Source: JAPKZH01 sp963715635 (GTDB taxonomy: Bacteria > Acidobacteriota > Aminicenantia > Aminicenantales > UBA4085). From it: a DNA stretch of 64,000 bases. Positions 33,340-42,607 of this stretch are shown piece by piece. The notes under the pieces were generated by a model. The model did not search any database. It was not told the DNA's origin and was given only the letters and a program-made list of their open reading frames with translations. The DNA lies in assembly GCA_963715635.1 (NCBI GenBank), contig OY970261.1:868001-932000 (forward strand), read 5' to 3'. The translations under genes were made by a program, and so were the position numbers. How positions within the stretch are numbered: the first letter of the stretch is position 1; each line of letters starts with the position of its first letter.

Positions 33340-34083
33340 CTATTCCAATAATTGTTGTTTTTTGTACTCGTCGAGATATATTGTCATTGGCTGCTCCATT
33401 TTGTCTCGATAAAGTCCCATCTTGAAATAGAAACGTCCAGGACTCGGGTAACCGTATGACTTTGAGTAAGCAGTAACGCCTTTATAATCAACGATTTGTT
33501 GATCATTTAACCATGCTTTGATTCGGCCATGTTGAGCTCTTGCAAACAAAATCTCGAATCTAAAGTCCAGCCAATTATTAACGATCCCCTCTGTTCGACT
33601 ATATAGAGTAATTTTCTTAGGTCCAACCTGTAAAGTAACGTTTATTTCACCCGATTCATAGTGAAGTGCAATGACAGGATTTTCCGGATGACAATCTCCG
33701 GATTTACAATCCTGCTTCCATTGAGCAATGACAAGCCGAGTTGGCACGATAGGGAAATCTTGTGGTAAGAATAAACTAAATGAATAAGAATAATTTAAAT
33801 CCTCGGCTGACATGATACTTCTTGCTTCCATCAATTCCGCGCGCTCTAAGATCGTTCCTTTCTCCTCATCAATCTGGTCCCCAGGATTTAGGGTAATTTT
33901 TGCAGCACTAAACCCAGACCTTACGTGTGTTGACTGGATTTCAAATGCACCAGGAAGGAATTTTTTATTGCTCCATATTGGGGACAATTCATTTGATTCA
34001 AAACCATCATGGACATCAATCAACCTATTAGAGCTACAAGCTACAAAGGTTAAAATGAATAGAATAGAACTGACTCTTCGCAT
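33340..34083 (-). CDS. Polysaccharide lyase-like lipoprotein
   Basis: A 247-residue protein with a short lipoprotein signal (ILFILTFVAC, Cys16). The mature part matches the heparin-lyase/glucuronan-lyase jelly-roll family (Polysacc_lyase): ERAELMEARSIMSAEDLNYS YSFSLFLPQDFP (core split here), LVIAQWKQ, and FYFKMGLYRDKMEQPMTIYL D near the end. The RxE, QWK and FKMGLYR positions are those conserved around the substrate cleft, so activity on an acidic polysaccharide is plausible. It follows the ABC-exporter-linked gene by 24 bp and could be its last co-transcribed gene. Confidence 0.75.
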   Translation of the reverse strand: MRRVSSILFILTFVACSSNRLIDVHDGFESNELSPIWSNKKFLPGAFEIQSTHVRSGFSAAKITLNPGDQIDEEKGTILERAELMEARSIMSAEDLNYSYSFSLFLPQDFPIVPTRLVIAQWKQDCKSGDCHPENPVIALHYESGEINVTLQVGPKKITLYSRTEGIVNNWLDFRFEILFARAQHGRIKAWLNDQQIVDYKGVTAYSKSYGYPSPGRFYFKMGLYRDKMEQPMTIYLDEYKKQQLLE

Positions 34084-34107
34084 TTTGATTATTTTGCCGG
34101 TCCAGCG

Positions 34108-34683
34108 CTACTTTCTTCCTGGCGGCTGGGGAGGGTGGCGTTTCATTCGGCGCTCACGCGTTCTTTCCCGTATCTTTTGCGCTCTGCGCTCTGCTTCCAG
34201 GATGCTGGTTGTGAAGCGGATCCGGGTTTGTAATAACTTGGTCTCAGCGTCTTGTAAGAATTTCTTGATGAGCGCTTCTGCGCGTTCTCCTGTGAGGAAT
34301 TGGTGCAGGAGAGAGTCTCGGATGGTATAGCCTTCTTCTCTCTTTTGAATCATGTAAGGGGTGCCGTCTGCAATTCGTATCATGAGCTTCTGTACGCCTC
34401 CTTTTTGCGGGTTGTATTCCACGCCGAGATTAAGTTTAGATTCATTAGAGGAACTGAAGATCACGAGTTCTTCCCTGGCACCGCCGTCTTGCAAGCCTTT
34501 GTTATACCTGATCTTCTCCCCGAACAGTTCTGTCTTGGTGATTATCACGCTGCGGCCGAAGCGGCTAACCTCTATACGAGTGCTGGTAAGCCAGAAGTAG
34601 CCGATGATGAGTACGATGATAACTGCCAAGGTTATGGTGATCACTTTGCCTTTGCTGTGCGAAACTGATTGGACTTCGTTCAT
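34108..34683 (-). CDS. Single-helix membrane protein linked to the ABC exporter
   Basis: A 191-residue protein (ATG at 34683) with one N-terminal transmembrane helix (VITITLAVIIVLIIGYFWL) and an extracytoplasmic domain of about 110 residues of no known family (RIEVSRFGRSVIITKTELFG ...). The C terminus is very basic, RRAQKIRERTRERRMKRHPP. It lies 26 bp after the MacB-type permease gene and probably works with it, in the place where a MacA-like adaptor might be expected; it has no adaptor motifs, so the link is contextual. Confidence 0.65.
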   Translation of the reverse strand: MNEVQSVSHSKGKVITITLAVIIVLIIGYFWLTSTRIEVSRFGRSVIITKTELFGEKIRYNKGLQDGGAREELVIFSSSNESKLNLGVEYNPQKGGVQKLMIRIADGTPYMIQKREEGYTIRDSLLHQFLTGERAEALIKKFLQDAETKLLQTRIRFTTSILEAERRAQKIRERTRERRMKRHPPQPPGRK

Positions 34684-34709
34684 TGGGTTTACTCCTTTTC
34701 TTTCCAGTA

Positions 34710-35960
34710 TCATTCGTAGCGCAGGGCTTCGATCGGGTCAAGCCTTGAAGCTCTACGTGCAGGGTAGAAGCCGAAGAAGACGCCCACGGCTGCAGAGAAT
34801 CCGAACGCGAGGAAGACTGAGCTCGGTGATACAATGGTGGTAATGGTGGCGAACACGGGAATGAAGCGCATCAGCTTGGACACTCCATAACCAAGGAGTA
34901 TGCCGATGATGCCGCCAATAAGGCTGAGAACAATAGCTTCGAAGAGGAACTGGACCAGGATGTCGATTTCCTGAGCGCCCAGAGCTATGCGGATGCCGAT
35001 CTCCCTGATTCTTTCAGTTACAGACACCAGCATGATGTTCATGATGCCGATGCCGCCGACGAGCAAAGAGATTGCAGCAATGCTGCCGAGTAGGATGGTG
35101 AGGATGTTCGTGGAGTCAGCAGCGCTCTCTGCAACGTCTGCCATGTTGCGCACCGTGAAATTATCCGGTGAGCCTGGCATGATCTTGTTATACTCCCGCA
35201 TGAACTCTGTGATCTCCTGCATAGCAGCGTCTGTGGCTTGATCGCTTATTGCGCTGACCTGGATGGACGAGATTTGTGCCCTCTCACCCATCAGCCTCTT
35301 GGAAACTGTTGTGTAAGGAGCTAATATGATGTCATCTCTGCTGCCGCCAAAGCCACCAGACGCTCCCTTGGCTTTCAACACGCCGATGACAGTGAAGGGT
35401 TGTCGCGTAAGCCGAATGGTCTTGCCTATTGGATCTTCTCCTTCGAAGAGGTTGATGGCAGTGTCAGCGCCTAGGATGCACACACTCCTACCTGCGCTGA
35501 CATCGGTTTCATTGAAGAATCTTCCGCCAGAGTAGTTCGTGTCGAGCTGCCAGTTGCCTATGATGTCGAAGCTGTCGTTCACGCCCTGGATGCTCGTGCT
35601 CCAGTTCTTGCTACCATAAACTACTTGGCCGCGAGTCTGATAAACCGGAGAAGCATAGGCTGCGCTAGGGCAGCGCTCCAGAATGAGCTTGACTACTTCT
35701 AGTTTCAAAGGCAGGCTTCCTGCTCCGCTCTGCACACCACCAACTCCTCTGCTGCCTGACTGGAGGTTGATATTGTTCGTGCCCATGGCTGCAAACCTGG
35801 CTTCCACTCCAGCCCTGGCTCCTGCACCGATGCTGACCATGGCGATGACAGCTCCGACACCGATGACGATGCCGAGCATGGTAAGGAAGGTGCGCATCTT
35901 GTTCCTGGTCAGGGCACGGAGCGAGAGTTTGAAAATGCGAAAAGCTCTCTTGGCTTTCAT
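34710..35960 (-). CDS. MacB-type ABC transporter permease (FtsX/MacB_PCD)
   Basis: A 416-residue permease: an N-terminal helix with MRTFLTMLGIVIGVGAVIAM (about 20-39), a MacB_PCD periplasmic domain (about 40-290) and a C-terminal FtsX domain with three helices (ILLGSIAAISLLVGGIGIMN, IVLSLIGGIIGILLGYGV and FLAFGFSAAVGVFFGFYPA), ending ARRASRLDPIEALRYE. This is the mechanotransmission type that moves peptides, lipoproteins or antibiotics rather than crossing substrates through a pore. The ATPase gene overlaps its start by 4 bp (ATGA). Confidence 0.93.
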   Translation of the reverse strand: MKAKRAFRIFKLSLRALTRNKMRTFLTMLGIVIGVGAVIAMVSIGAGARAGVEARFAAMGTNNINLQSGSRGVGGVQSGAGSLPLKLEVVKLILERCPSAAYASPVYQTRGQVVYGSKNWSTSIQGVNDSFDIIGNWQLDTNYSGGRFFNETDVSAGRSVCILGADTAINLFEGEDPIGKTIRLTRQPFTVIGVLKAKGASGGFGGSRDDIILAPYTTVSKRLMGERAQISSIQVSAISDQATDAAMQEITEFMREYNKIMPGSPDNFTVRNMADVAESAADSTNILTILLGSIAAISLLVGGIGIMNIMLVSVTERIREIGIRIALGAQEIDILVQFLFEAIVLSLIGGIIGILLGYGVSKLMRFIPVFATITTIVSPSSVFLAFGFSAAVGVFFGFYPARRASRLDPIEALRYE

Positions 35961-36676
35961 GATAGTTCTCCTTTGCCGATGTCCTTCTTGACGTCCTCCC
36001 TCTCAATCGCGCCATCTTTGACGTGAATGGTCCTGTTCGCGTAAGTAGCGATGTCGGCTTCGTGCGTGACGAGGACGATGGTGATGCCTTTATTGTTCAG
36101 CTTTGCGAAGATGTTCATGATCTCCACGCTCGTCTTGCTATCTAGGTTGCCTGTGGGCTCGTCTGCCATGATGAGCATCGGGTTGGTCACGAGAGCCCGG
36201 GCAATGGCGACGCGTTGCTGCTCACCGCCTGAAAGCTGATTGGTCTTGTGATGCTCTCGTCCCTTGAGACCGACAAGATCGAGCGATGCCAAGGACCTTT
36301 TCTCAGCCTCTTTGCTCCACACATCAGCATAGACAAGAGGCACCTCTACGTTCTCCACGGCAGTGGTTCGGGAGAGCAGGTTGAAGCTCTGGAAGACAAA
36401 TCCGATCTTCTTGTTGCGCGTTTTGGCCAACCACTTCTTGCTGAACTCAGACACCTCTAAGCCGTCGAGAAAATATTTTCCGCTCGTCGGCCTATCCAAG
36501 CAGCCGAGGATGTTCATGAGAGTGGACTTGCCAGAGCCAGACGGGCCCATGATGGCGACGAAATCTCCGCTGAGGACCTGGTAGGTGATTCCGCGCAGGG
36601 CTTGTACATCCACCTCGCCGACATGGTATGTCTTGATGATGTTCTCAAGACTGATAAGAACAGGTTTCATGTTCAT
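35957..36676 (-). CDS. MacB/LolD-type ABC transporter ATP-binding protein
   Basis: A 239-residue ATPase: Walker A GPSGSGKSTLMNILGCLD, Q-loop GFVFQSFNLL, signature NQLSGGEQQRVAIARAL, Walker B LIMADEPTGNLDSKT and H-loop VLVTHEAD are intact, with the LDRPTSGKYFLDG segment typical of the MacB/LolD group. The start is taken at 36676 (a GGGAGG site lies 7-8 bp upstream) though a frame extends further. It pairs with the overlapping permease; no MacA-type adaptor gene is nearby. The 36677-36977 interval upstream holds no gene I recognise. Confidence 0.94.
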   Translation of the reverse strand: MNMKPVLISLENIIKTYHVGEVDVQALRGITYQVLSGDFVAIMGPSGSGKSTLMNILGCLDRPTSGKYFLDGLEVSEFSKKWLAKTRNKKIGFVFQSFNLLSRTTAVENVEVPLVYADVWSKEAEKRSLASLDLVGLKGREHHKTNQLSGGEQQRVAIARALVTNPMLIMADEPTGNLDSKTSVEIMNIFAKLNNKGITIVLVTHEADIATYANRTIHVKDGAIEREDVKKDIGKGELS

Positions 36677-36977
36677 GACGAATCCTCCCTTCATGAGAAA
36701 AGAATATACCCGGCTGTTGATGGCTGTCAACGATGCGAAAGCGAACGTGAAGGAGGCCGTCCGGCTCTATCATCAACGCGACCGAATCGTCAGCACCATA
36801 TTCCCTTTTTTTGCTACAGGGCCTGCATCCGTCGGCGCCATGATCAGTGTCCTGGGGAGAACAGCCATGCCGCTGCGGCGCTCCACGTCCGAAAGAGCCT
36901 CAAGGCCCGGCTGCGGATAAGGAATATGCTCTAGTTCGGAGTGTAATGTCAGCTTTTTCGCTCGGCCTATCCCCCCC

Positions 36978-38156
36978 TTATTTTTGATTCTTATGTTTAG
37001 GAAAGGATTGGCCTCCTCCCAGCACGGCATGGACGTTTGGCATCCATTCGCTGACGATAATCTTTTGCGGACATTTTTCTTCACATGTCCGGCACTGAGT
37101 GCAGGCGCTGGCCTGCTCCCCCTCGCTCATGAATCGGGAATACAGGATCCGAGCGGTTTTCGGATCGTTATGAATGAACCCATCATTGTACAATTCGAAA
37201 TTGATGGGGATGTTCACGCCATTCGGACAGGGCAGGCAATATCCGCATTTCGTGCAGGGAACAAGGATCCGTTCTTGGAATTTTTCGCGCACCCGTCCGA
37301 TCAACTTAAGTTCTTCGGCCCCTAAAGAGTCGATTGCCGACCGGTTGGCGAAATGGAGATTCTCTTCCACTTGGGCCATCGAGCTCATCCCGCTCAAGAC
37401 AACAGACACCTCTGGATGGTTCCAAACCCATTGCAGGGCCCATTCGGAGGGCGATCGTTTTGTTCCGAAACGGTCAAAGATTTCCCGGATCGAGTCAGGC
37501 GGATTGGCCAACCGTCCCCCCAACAGCGGTTCCATGACGACGACCGGCAGGCCTTTGGCAGCCGCCAACTTTAGCCCGGCCGTCCCGGCTTGGTCCTCGG
37601 TATCTATGTAATTATACTTGATCTGGCACAGGCTCCATCGGTCATAGCCGTTGATGATTTCTTGAAACGTTTCATATTTGTCATGAAAGGAAAATCCGAT
37701 ATGACGGATCCTCCCGTCTTGGACCGCCGATTCAGCCCGCTCCAGCACATTGTGCTTAATAACGAACTCCTCCCAACGCTGTTTGTTCAGAGCATGAAGA
37801 AGATAAAAATCAATATGGTCTGTTTGGAGCTTTTTCAATTGCTCATTCAGGGTGCGGTCGAAATCGTCCGGTTGGGTGATCAGCCAAACCGGCGATTTGG
37901 TCGCCAACTTGACCCTGTCTCGATATCCGTCCCTCAACGCTTTGCCGACGGCAATCTCCCCGTTGCCGCCGTGATAAGGGTACGCCGTATCAACGTAGTT
38001 CACGCCTTGATCAATAGCATAACGAATCATCCGCAACGATTCGGGCTCGTTGATATTTCCGCTCATGGGGATTCCATTGTTCGTCGGCAAACGCATACAG
38101 CCGAAGCCCAATGCTGAAACGCTCCAGTTCAGTTCCCCAAATGTTCGATATCGCAT
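36978..38156 (-). CDS. Aldo/keto reductase with C-terminal 4Fe-4S domain
   Basis: A 392-residue enzyme: an aldo/keto reductase TIM barrel (residues 1-~285) with GFGCMRLP, the catalytic DTAYPYHGG (Asp, Tyr), ATKSP (Lys) and FYLLHAL (His), fused to a ferredoxin-like tail with CTKCGYCLPCPNGVNI and CTQCRTCEEKCPQ. This fused family (COG1453) is common in anaerobes and is thought to use iron-sulfur clusters along with NAD(P)H; substrates are mostly unknown. It lies 120 bp after the fumarate reductase gene on the same strand and may be read-through transcribed. Confidence 0.92.
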   Translation of the reverse strand: MRYRTFGELNWSVSALGFGCMRLPTNNGIPMSGNINEPESLRMIRYAIDQGVNYVDTAYPYHGGNGEIAVGKALRDGYRDRVKLATKSPVWLITQPDDFDRTLNEQLKKLQTDHIDFYLLHALNKQRWEEFVIKHNVLERAESAVQDGRIRHIGFSFHDKYETFQEIINGYDRWSLCQIKYNYIDTEDQAGTAGLKLAAAKGLPVVVMEPLLGGRLANPPDSIREIFDRFGTKRSPSEWALQWVWNHPEVSVVLSGMSSMAQVEENLHFANRSAIDSLGAEELKLIGRVREKFQERILVPCTKCGYCLPCPNGVNIPINFELYNDGFIHNDPKTARILYSRFMSEGEQASACTQCRTCEEKCPQKIIVSEWMPNVHAVLGGGQSFPKHKNQK

Positions 38157-38277
38157 ATGCGTTTATTCCGGATTGATCTTCTGTGCGATCCGCGGGACCG
38201 GCTGCCCGGCGCCCGGTACGGATCCTCGGTCGGCTGCCGTGTGGATAAAGGAAAGCAAGCGAATCGATTCGAGGGCT

Positions 38278-39945
38278 TTATCTCAGAGTGCCTTCGTAGT
38301 GAGCGGTGAGCTGACGCTTCTTCACTTCGTCCGGAGTGTACAAGGGGAGGAGGACGGGCGCGACACGGTCGGTCTTGATTTTCGCTTTCTTCAATTCATT
38401 CTCGTAGGCCGTGATATGTTCGAGGGAGAGCTTGCCGATCCTCGCCGATTTTACGTATTCGGCGGCGAACTTGCCGGCCCGGCGGCCGAAGACATTATAA
38501 TCCAGGACGGAATTGCCCATTAGTCTGTTCCGGCCGTGGACGCCTCCCGAAGCTTCGCCGGCCACATACAAGCCCTTGAGGTTGGTTTCGCAGCGGTCGT
38601 TGATCTCGACCCCCCCGTTCTGGTAATGGAGCGAAGGATAGACGAGCATCGGCTCTTTGGTGATATCGATGTTATAGCGGATATACTGGCGGTACATGGC
38701 GGGGAAGTTTTTGTTCACGTAGCCTTCGCCTTGGATGATCTCGATCAGGGGCGAATCCAGCCAAACGCCCCAGCGCCCGCTTGGCGTCTGGATCCCGTTT
38801 TTCCGCTCCAGGCATTCGCGGATGAAGGAGGCGCTTTCCACGTCTCTCGGCTCTCTCGGCCAGACAAAGAGCTCGCCGAACTTGTTGACAGGCTGTCCGC
38901 CGGCGCCGCGGATCTTCTCGGTGATCAGGAAGCCGGCGATCTGTTCCGGAAACACGGCCCCGGTCGGATGATATTGGACCGAATCCATGTACAGCAGCTT
39001 GGCGCCGGCGCGATAGGCTATGACCAAGCCGTCGCCGGTGGCGCCGTAATGATTGGTCGTGTCAAACCCGCGGATATGGAGCCGGCCATAGCCGCCGGTG
39101 GCGATGATGACCGCCTTGGCTTTGACGGTGAAATATTCCTCGGTTTCCATGTTGTAGAGAACACCCCCGGCGCAGCGACCCTTGTCATCCATGATCAGTT
39201 CGACGGTCGGCATGAACTCCAGGACTTTGATATCATCGGGATGATTGCGGACCTCATCCATCAGCGTGCGCATGATGATGGCGCCCGTATAGTCGCGGCA
39301 GGAGTGCATTCTCTTCCTGGACGTTCCGCCGCCGTGCAGGACGTACATCGAGCCGTCCGGGTTTTTATCCCAGACTACGCCCAGGTCTTCCAGCCACTTG
39401 ACGACCTCGGGCCCGTCCTCGGTCAGGGCCCGGACAAGATCGGGCTTGTTGTCGAAGTGCCCGCCGCCGATGGCATCCAAATAGTGGATGGTTGGAGAGT
39501 CTTTCTCCGTGACGGCCGCCTGCATGCCACCCTGGGACATCATGGAGTTGGCATCGCCTATACGAAGTTTTGTCGAGATGATCGATTGGGCGCCGTTCTG
39601 GCGGGCGATGATCGCAGCCGCGCACCCCGCGCCGCCCGCGCCGACGATCAGGATATCGGTCTCGTAATCCGGCGTCGTCAGGTCGAACAGTTTGGATTCG
39701 ATCCGGCTGTGGGATTCGAGGATGTCGGCAACCTCGGTCGTCAGCAGTTCCCCTTTGTTCGGCCCGATATGGACCTGCCGCCTCGACTCGGGCTTGTAGT
39801 CGGGATGGAATTTGTTCAGGACGTCCTCCCGCTCCTCCGCCGTCATGGGCGGAAAAACGTTCTTTCCCGATCGTTCGAGCTCGAGCCTTTTCTGCCGCGT
39901 CTCATCGACTTTTTTCAGGGAATCATGCATATAATCTGGATACAT
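38278..39945 (-). CDS. frdA: Fumarate reductase/succinate dehydrogenase-type flavoprotein subunit
   Basis: A 555-residue FAD enzyme: N-terminal extension of ~95 residues, FAD-binding ILIVGAGGAGCAAAIIARQN, MSQGGMQAAV, VIIATGGYG, the covalent/substrate-site region YTGAIIMRTLMDEV and SVQYHPTGAVFPEQ, and the closing GLYVAGEASGGVHGRNRLMG NSVLDYNVFGRRAG (split here). These features fit soluble fumarate reductases such as the methanogen thiol:fumarate reductase TfrA. It is the last gene of the operon, 11 bp after its iron-sulfur subunit. No membrane anchor gene follows, so the enzyme is cytosolic. Direction (fumarate reduction) is inferred from the company of Hdr and Flx genes. Confidence 0.88.
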   Translation of the reverse strand: MYPDYMHDSLKKVDETRQKRLELERSGKNVFPPMTAEEREDVLNKFHPDYKPESRRQVHIGPNKGELLTTEVADILESHSRIESKLFDLTTPDYETDILIVGAGGAGCAAAIIARQNGAQSIISTKLRIGDANSMMSQGGMQAAVTEKDSPTIHYLDAIGGGHFDNKPDLVRALTEDGPEVVKWLEDLGVVWDKNPDGSMYVLHGGGTSRKRMHSCRDYTGAIIMRTLMDEVRNHPDDIKVLEFMPTVELIMDDKGRCAGGVLYNMETEEYFTVKAKAVIIATGGYGRLHIRGFDTTNHYGATGDGLVIAYRAGAKLLYMDSVQYHPTGAVFPEQIAGFLITEKIRGAGGQPVNKFGELFVWPREPRDVESASFIRECLERKNGIQTPSGRWGVWLDSPLIEIIQGEGYVNKNFPAMYRQYIRYNIDITKEPMLVYPSLHYQNGGVEINDRCETNLKGLYVAGEASGGVHGRNRLMGNSVLDYNVFGRRAGKFAAEYVKSARIGKLSLEHITAYENELKKAKIKTDRVAPVLLPLYTPDEVKKRQLTAHYEGTLR

Positions 39946-39956
39946 CGGATTCTCCT

Positions 39957-40731
39957 TTATTCGCTATCCCGGGCGTAATATTTCTTCTTGAGTTCGTCCT
40001 TTTTCATCTTCATCATCTCGTTGTACTCGGCGTCATACTTTTTGGCTTTGACTTCCTTCAGCCTTTTGTCCAAGTGATCGCTGTTTTTTCTTAGGTATTT
40101 TCCGTAGAGCCGCCTGGCCAGGATTCCGACGTTATAATGGACGATTTCGGCCGGGCAGCGGATGGCGCACAGGCCGCAGCTCGAGGCAGTCGAAGGAAAG
40201 GTCCATGACTTTCTCGATATTGCCCTGCTTGGCGGCCTGGATGTAATCCATGACCTCCAGGTCCTGGGGGCAGGCCTTGGTGCAGGTGTTGCAGGCTACG
40301 CAGCGGAAGACTTCCGGGTAGAGCTTCTGGAAGACGGCGACGTTGGGCTCCAGTTTGTCGAGGTCATAGACTGGTTTCTGTGAGGGAATGGCCGGAAGTT
40401 GGGATAGCCACATACCGTCCTGGACGAGCGTCATACAGGCCATTCCGGTGTAGATCTTGTAATCGCCGGGGAGGCGGTAGACCGTGGCACAGGCTCCGCA
40501 GAATCCCTCACGGCAGCCGGCGCCCCGCTTGATCTGGTAGCCGGCGTATTCGATGGCGCCCATGATCGTGGCGTCGGCCGGTACCTTGTGGGCTTTGCCC
40601 ATGATATAGACGGTGACCATCGCCTTCGGCGGCTCGCTCTTGGCCGGGGCCGTCTGGGTTTTAGCCGTTTTTCCAGGCTTGGTCTTGGGTTTGGCAGCTT
40701 TCACTTTTGCCTTTGCCGTGGTCGTTGCCAT
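39957..40731 (-). CDS. frdB: Fumarate reductase-type iron-sulfur subunit (one frameshift)
   Basis: From the ATG at 40731 (AAGGAGAACGCG upstream) the protein has a Lys/Ala/Pro-rich leader of ~35 residues, a 2Fe-2S domain with CREGFCGACAT, and the first 4Fe-4S motif CVACNTCTKACPQ. At about 40179 one extra base (gcagctcgag instead of gcactcgag) shifts the frame; restoring it gives CLECGLCAIRCPAEI, the second cluster motif, and a helical tail ending KYYARDSE at a stop at 39957-39959. Unlike methanogen TfrB it has no fused HdrB (CCG) domain; a separate hdrB is in the operon. As read the gene would lose cluster two, so a sequencing indel or recent mutation is likely. Confidence 0.82.
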
Positions 40732-40751
40732 CGCGTTCTCCTTCCAAATAG

Positions 40752-41573
40752 TTAATATTCTTGGGGCAATTGCCGGAGCTCCGCCCAGGAATAGACAGGG
40801 CCGTCCTTGCAGACATAGTGGCGGCCGATATTGCACCGCCCGCACTTGCCGATCCCGCATTTCATCTTGTTTTCCACGGTCGTGTAGATCTGCTCGTCCT
40901 TGAAGCCGATCTCGGACAGGGCTTTGATGCAGGTCTTGATCATGATCGGGGGGCCGCAGGTGATGGCGATCGTGTTCACCGGAGAGGGCTTTTTATCCAG
41001 GATGTTCTGGGCAACAAAGCCGACGAATTCCTTCCATTCGGGTTCAGCGACATCAATCGACAGGTGGACAGTCATTTTCGACTTTAAGTCTGCGAGCTCC
41101 TCCTTGAAGACGATGTCTGGCGAGGTCCGGGCGCCGTAGATAAGCGTCAGGTCGCCGTAATCTTTCTTCTGTAAGAGCGCCGTCTGGAGCACGGACCAGA
41201 TGGGCGCCAAACCAATCCCGCCGCCGGCGAAGAGGATGTTCTTGCCTTTCCACGATTCGATAGGAAAGGCGTTTCCATAAGGGCCGCGGATGCCAATGAT
41301 GCTCCCGACTTCAAGATCGTGGATGGCCGAGGTCACCCGACCCATCTTCAGGATGCTGAACTGGAGGTAGTCCTTGACGAGCGGGGAGCTCGAGATCGAG
41401 ATCATCGATTCGCCTTTGCCGAAAATCGAGAGCATGGCGCATTGCCCGCATTTGTGGGTGAACCCGCCGGCCAAAAACTGAGTCCGGAAGGTTTTGATCG
41501 AGCGGACGCCGCCGACCTCTTCCTTGACGGAGATAACTTTGGCCAGTTTGGGGAGATAGACGTTAGCTGACAT
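40752..41573 (-). CDS. flxA: FlxA-like FAD/NAD(P)H-binding subunit
   Basis: A 273-residue ferredoxin-NADP reductase-fold protein: FAD part with SMISISSSPL and IGIRGPYGNAFP, NAD(P) part with ILFAGGGIGLAPIWSVL and IYGARTSPDIVFKEEL, ITCGPPIM, and a C-terminal 2Fe-2S site CGIGKCGRCNIG...VCKDGP. This is the dihydroorotate-dehydrogenase-K/hydrogenase-gamma type used as FlxA, which takes NAD(P)H into the FlxABCD-HdrABC bifurcating complex. It overlaps flxB by 11 bp when the full frames are used and is 20 bp before the fumarate reductase genes. No hydrogenase catalytic subunit is in the window, so the Flx reading is preferred. Confidence 0.88.
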   Translation of the reverse strand: MSANVYLPKLAKVISVKEEVGGVRSIKTFRTQFLAGGFTHKCGQCAMLSIFGKGESMISISSSPLVKDYLQFSILKMGRVTSAIHDLEVGSIIGIRGPYGNAFPIESWKGKNILFAGGGIGLAPIWSVLQTALLQKKDYGDLTLIYGARTSPDIVFKEELADLKSKMTVHLSIDVAEPEWKEFVGFVAQNILDKKPSPVNTIAITCGPPIMIKTCIKALSEIGFKDEQIYTTVENKMKCGIGKCGRCNIGRHYVCKDGPVYSWAELRQLPQEY

Positions 41574-42603
41574 GGTCTCTTACCTTTTCCACGACCTTGA
41601 TAATGTCGATGCCCACGGGGCAGAGTGTGATACACCGGCCGCAGCCCGTGCACTGGTAGTTCTGCCAGACTTCGACAAAGTATTGGAACTTATGGTTGAT
41701 GCGCTGCCGGAGGCGGGCCGCCTTGTCGGGCCGCGGGTTGTGCCCCGAAGAGTGCATGGTGAAATCGGGGAACTGACAGGTATCCCAGGTCCGGACTCGC
41801 CGTCCGGCGAGAGGCGTCTGGCTTTCCACCTCGTCATTGATGTCGAAACAGTGACAGGTGGGGCAGAGGTAGGTGCAGATGCCGCAACGGATGCAGCTCA
41901 TGGACTCGTCATCCCAGAAGGGCGAGGCGAACATGCCTTTGAGCTTGGCCGGGACATCCTTGATATTTTTGAGCTCGCGGGCGAGCTTTTTTTCCGAATC
42001 GGCATGGATTTTCTCGGCCGCTTTTTTATCCGCGGGCTTGGCCTCGTGAAAGATCGCGCCCCCTTTGGAGATGAGCTTGTTGCCTTTTTCGGTGATGGCT
42101 TCGACATAGTATTGATCGCCCAATTCGGTCATGAGAACATCAAGCCCTTCCTTCGAGTGCGGGGAGCCGTTGACGGACAGGCAGAAGCAGTTTGTCGTGG
42201 GCGGAGTCGCGCAGGCAAGGCCAACAAGGACCGCCAAATTCCGCCGCTTCCAGTAATAATCATCCCTGATTTCACCGCCGAAGACGAGGTCTGTGAGGAT
42301 CACGGCTTTTCCTTCACAGGGACGGACGCCAAATATAACCGCGGGCTTCCCCTCGGGCAGGAGCTCCTTGAGCTCGTAGCCGTCCGTGTCCGCCTCGCGG
42401 AATTCAAAGAAAAACTCGCGCTGCGGGAAAACGATCTTTTTGGCCGGGACGGCCGTCTGCGGATAGTCGAGACTGACCGCCTTCGGGTCGGCGGCGAGCT
42501 CGTAGTTCCAGACATCGTCGATGAGCTGTGGAGCGTAAACGTCATAGGCGCGCAGGGCTTCGAGCCAGCGAGGGAAGTCTTTTTTTGCCAGTATTTTGTC
42601 CAT
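41563..42603 (-). CDS. flxB: FlxB-like 4Fe-4S electron-transfer subunit
   Basis: A 346-residue protein with an N-terminal domain lacking cofactor motifs (GVRPCEGKAVILTD, VGLACATPPTTNCFCLS) and a C-terminal pair of 4Fe-4S motifs: CIRCGICTYLCPTCHCF and CTGCGRCITLCPVGIDI. It is the sulfhydrogenase-beta/FlxB type found with FlxA. The ATG at 42603 has AGGTGAG 5 bp upstream; the longer frame would overlap flxC and is not preferred. It relays electrons between the FAD subunit and the rest of the complex. It resembles flxC, indicating an old duplication. Confidence 0.85.
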   Translation of the reverse strand: MDKILAKKDFPRWLEALRAYDVYAPQLIDDVWNYELAADPKAVSLDYPQTAVPAKKIVFPQREFFFEFREADTDGYELKELLPEGKPAVIFGVRPCEGKAVILTDLVFGGEIRDDYYWKRRNLAVLVGLACATPPTTNCFCLSVNGSPHSKEGLDVLMTELGDQYYVEAITEKGNKLISKGGAIFHEAKPADKKAAEKIHADSEKKLARELKNIKDVPAKLKGMFASPFWDDESMSCIRCGICTYLCPTCHCFDINDEVESQTPLAGRRVRTWDTCQFPDFTMHSSGHNPRPDKAARLRQRINHKFQYFVEVWQNYQCTGCGRCITLCPVGIDIIKVVEKVRDHVS

Positions 42604-42607
42604 GGTC

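Noticed and set aside
36720..36975. Short frames upstream of the ABC operon (for example the minus-strand ending VAKKGNMVLTIRSR)
   Set aside because: Protein-like in places but without start signals, domain match or repeats elsewhere; may be a remnant but cannot be supported.
38278..40731. Membrane-bound succinate dehydrogenase
   Set aside because: No membrane anchor subunit or haem-binding helix gene is found before or after frdBA.
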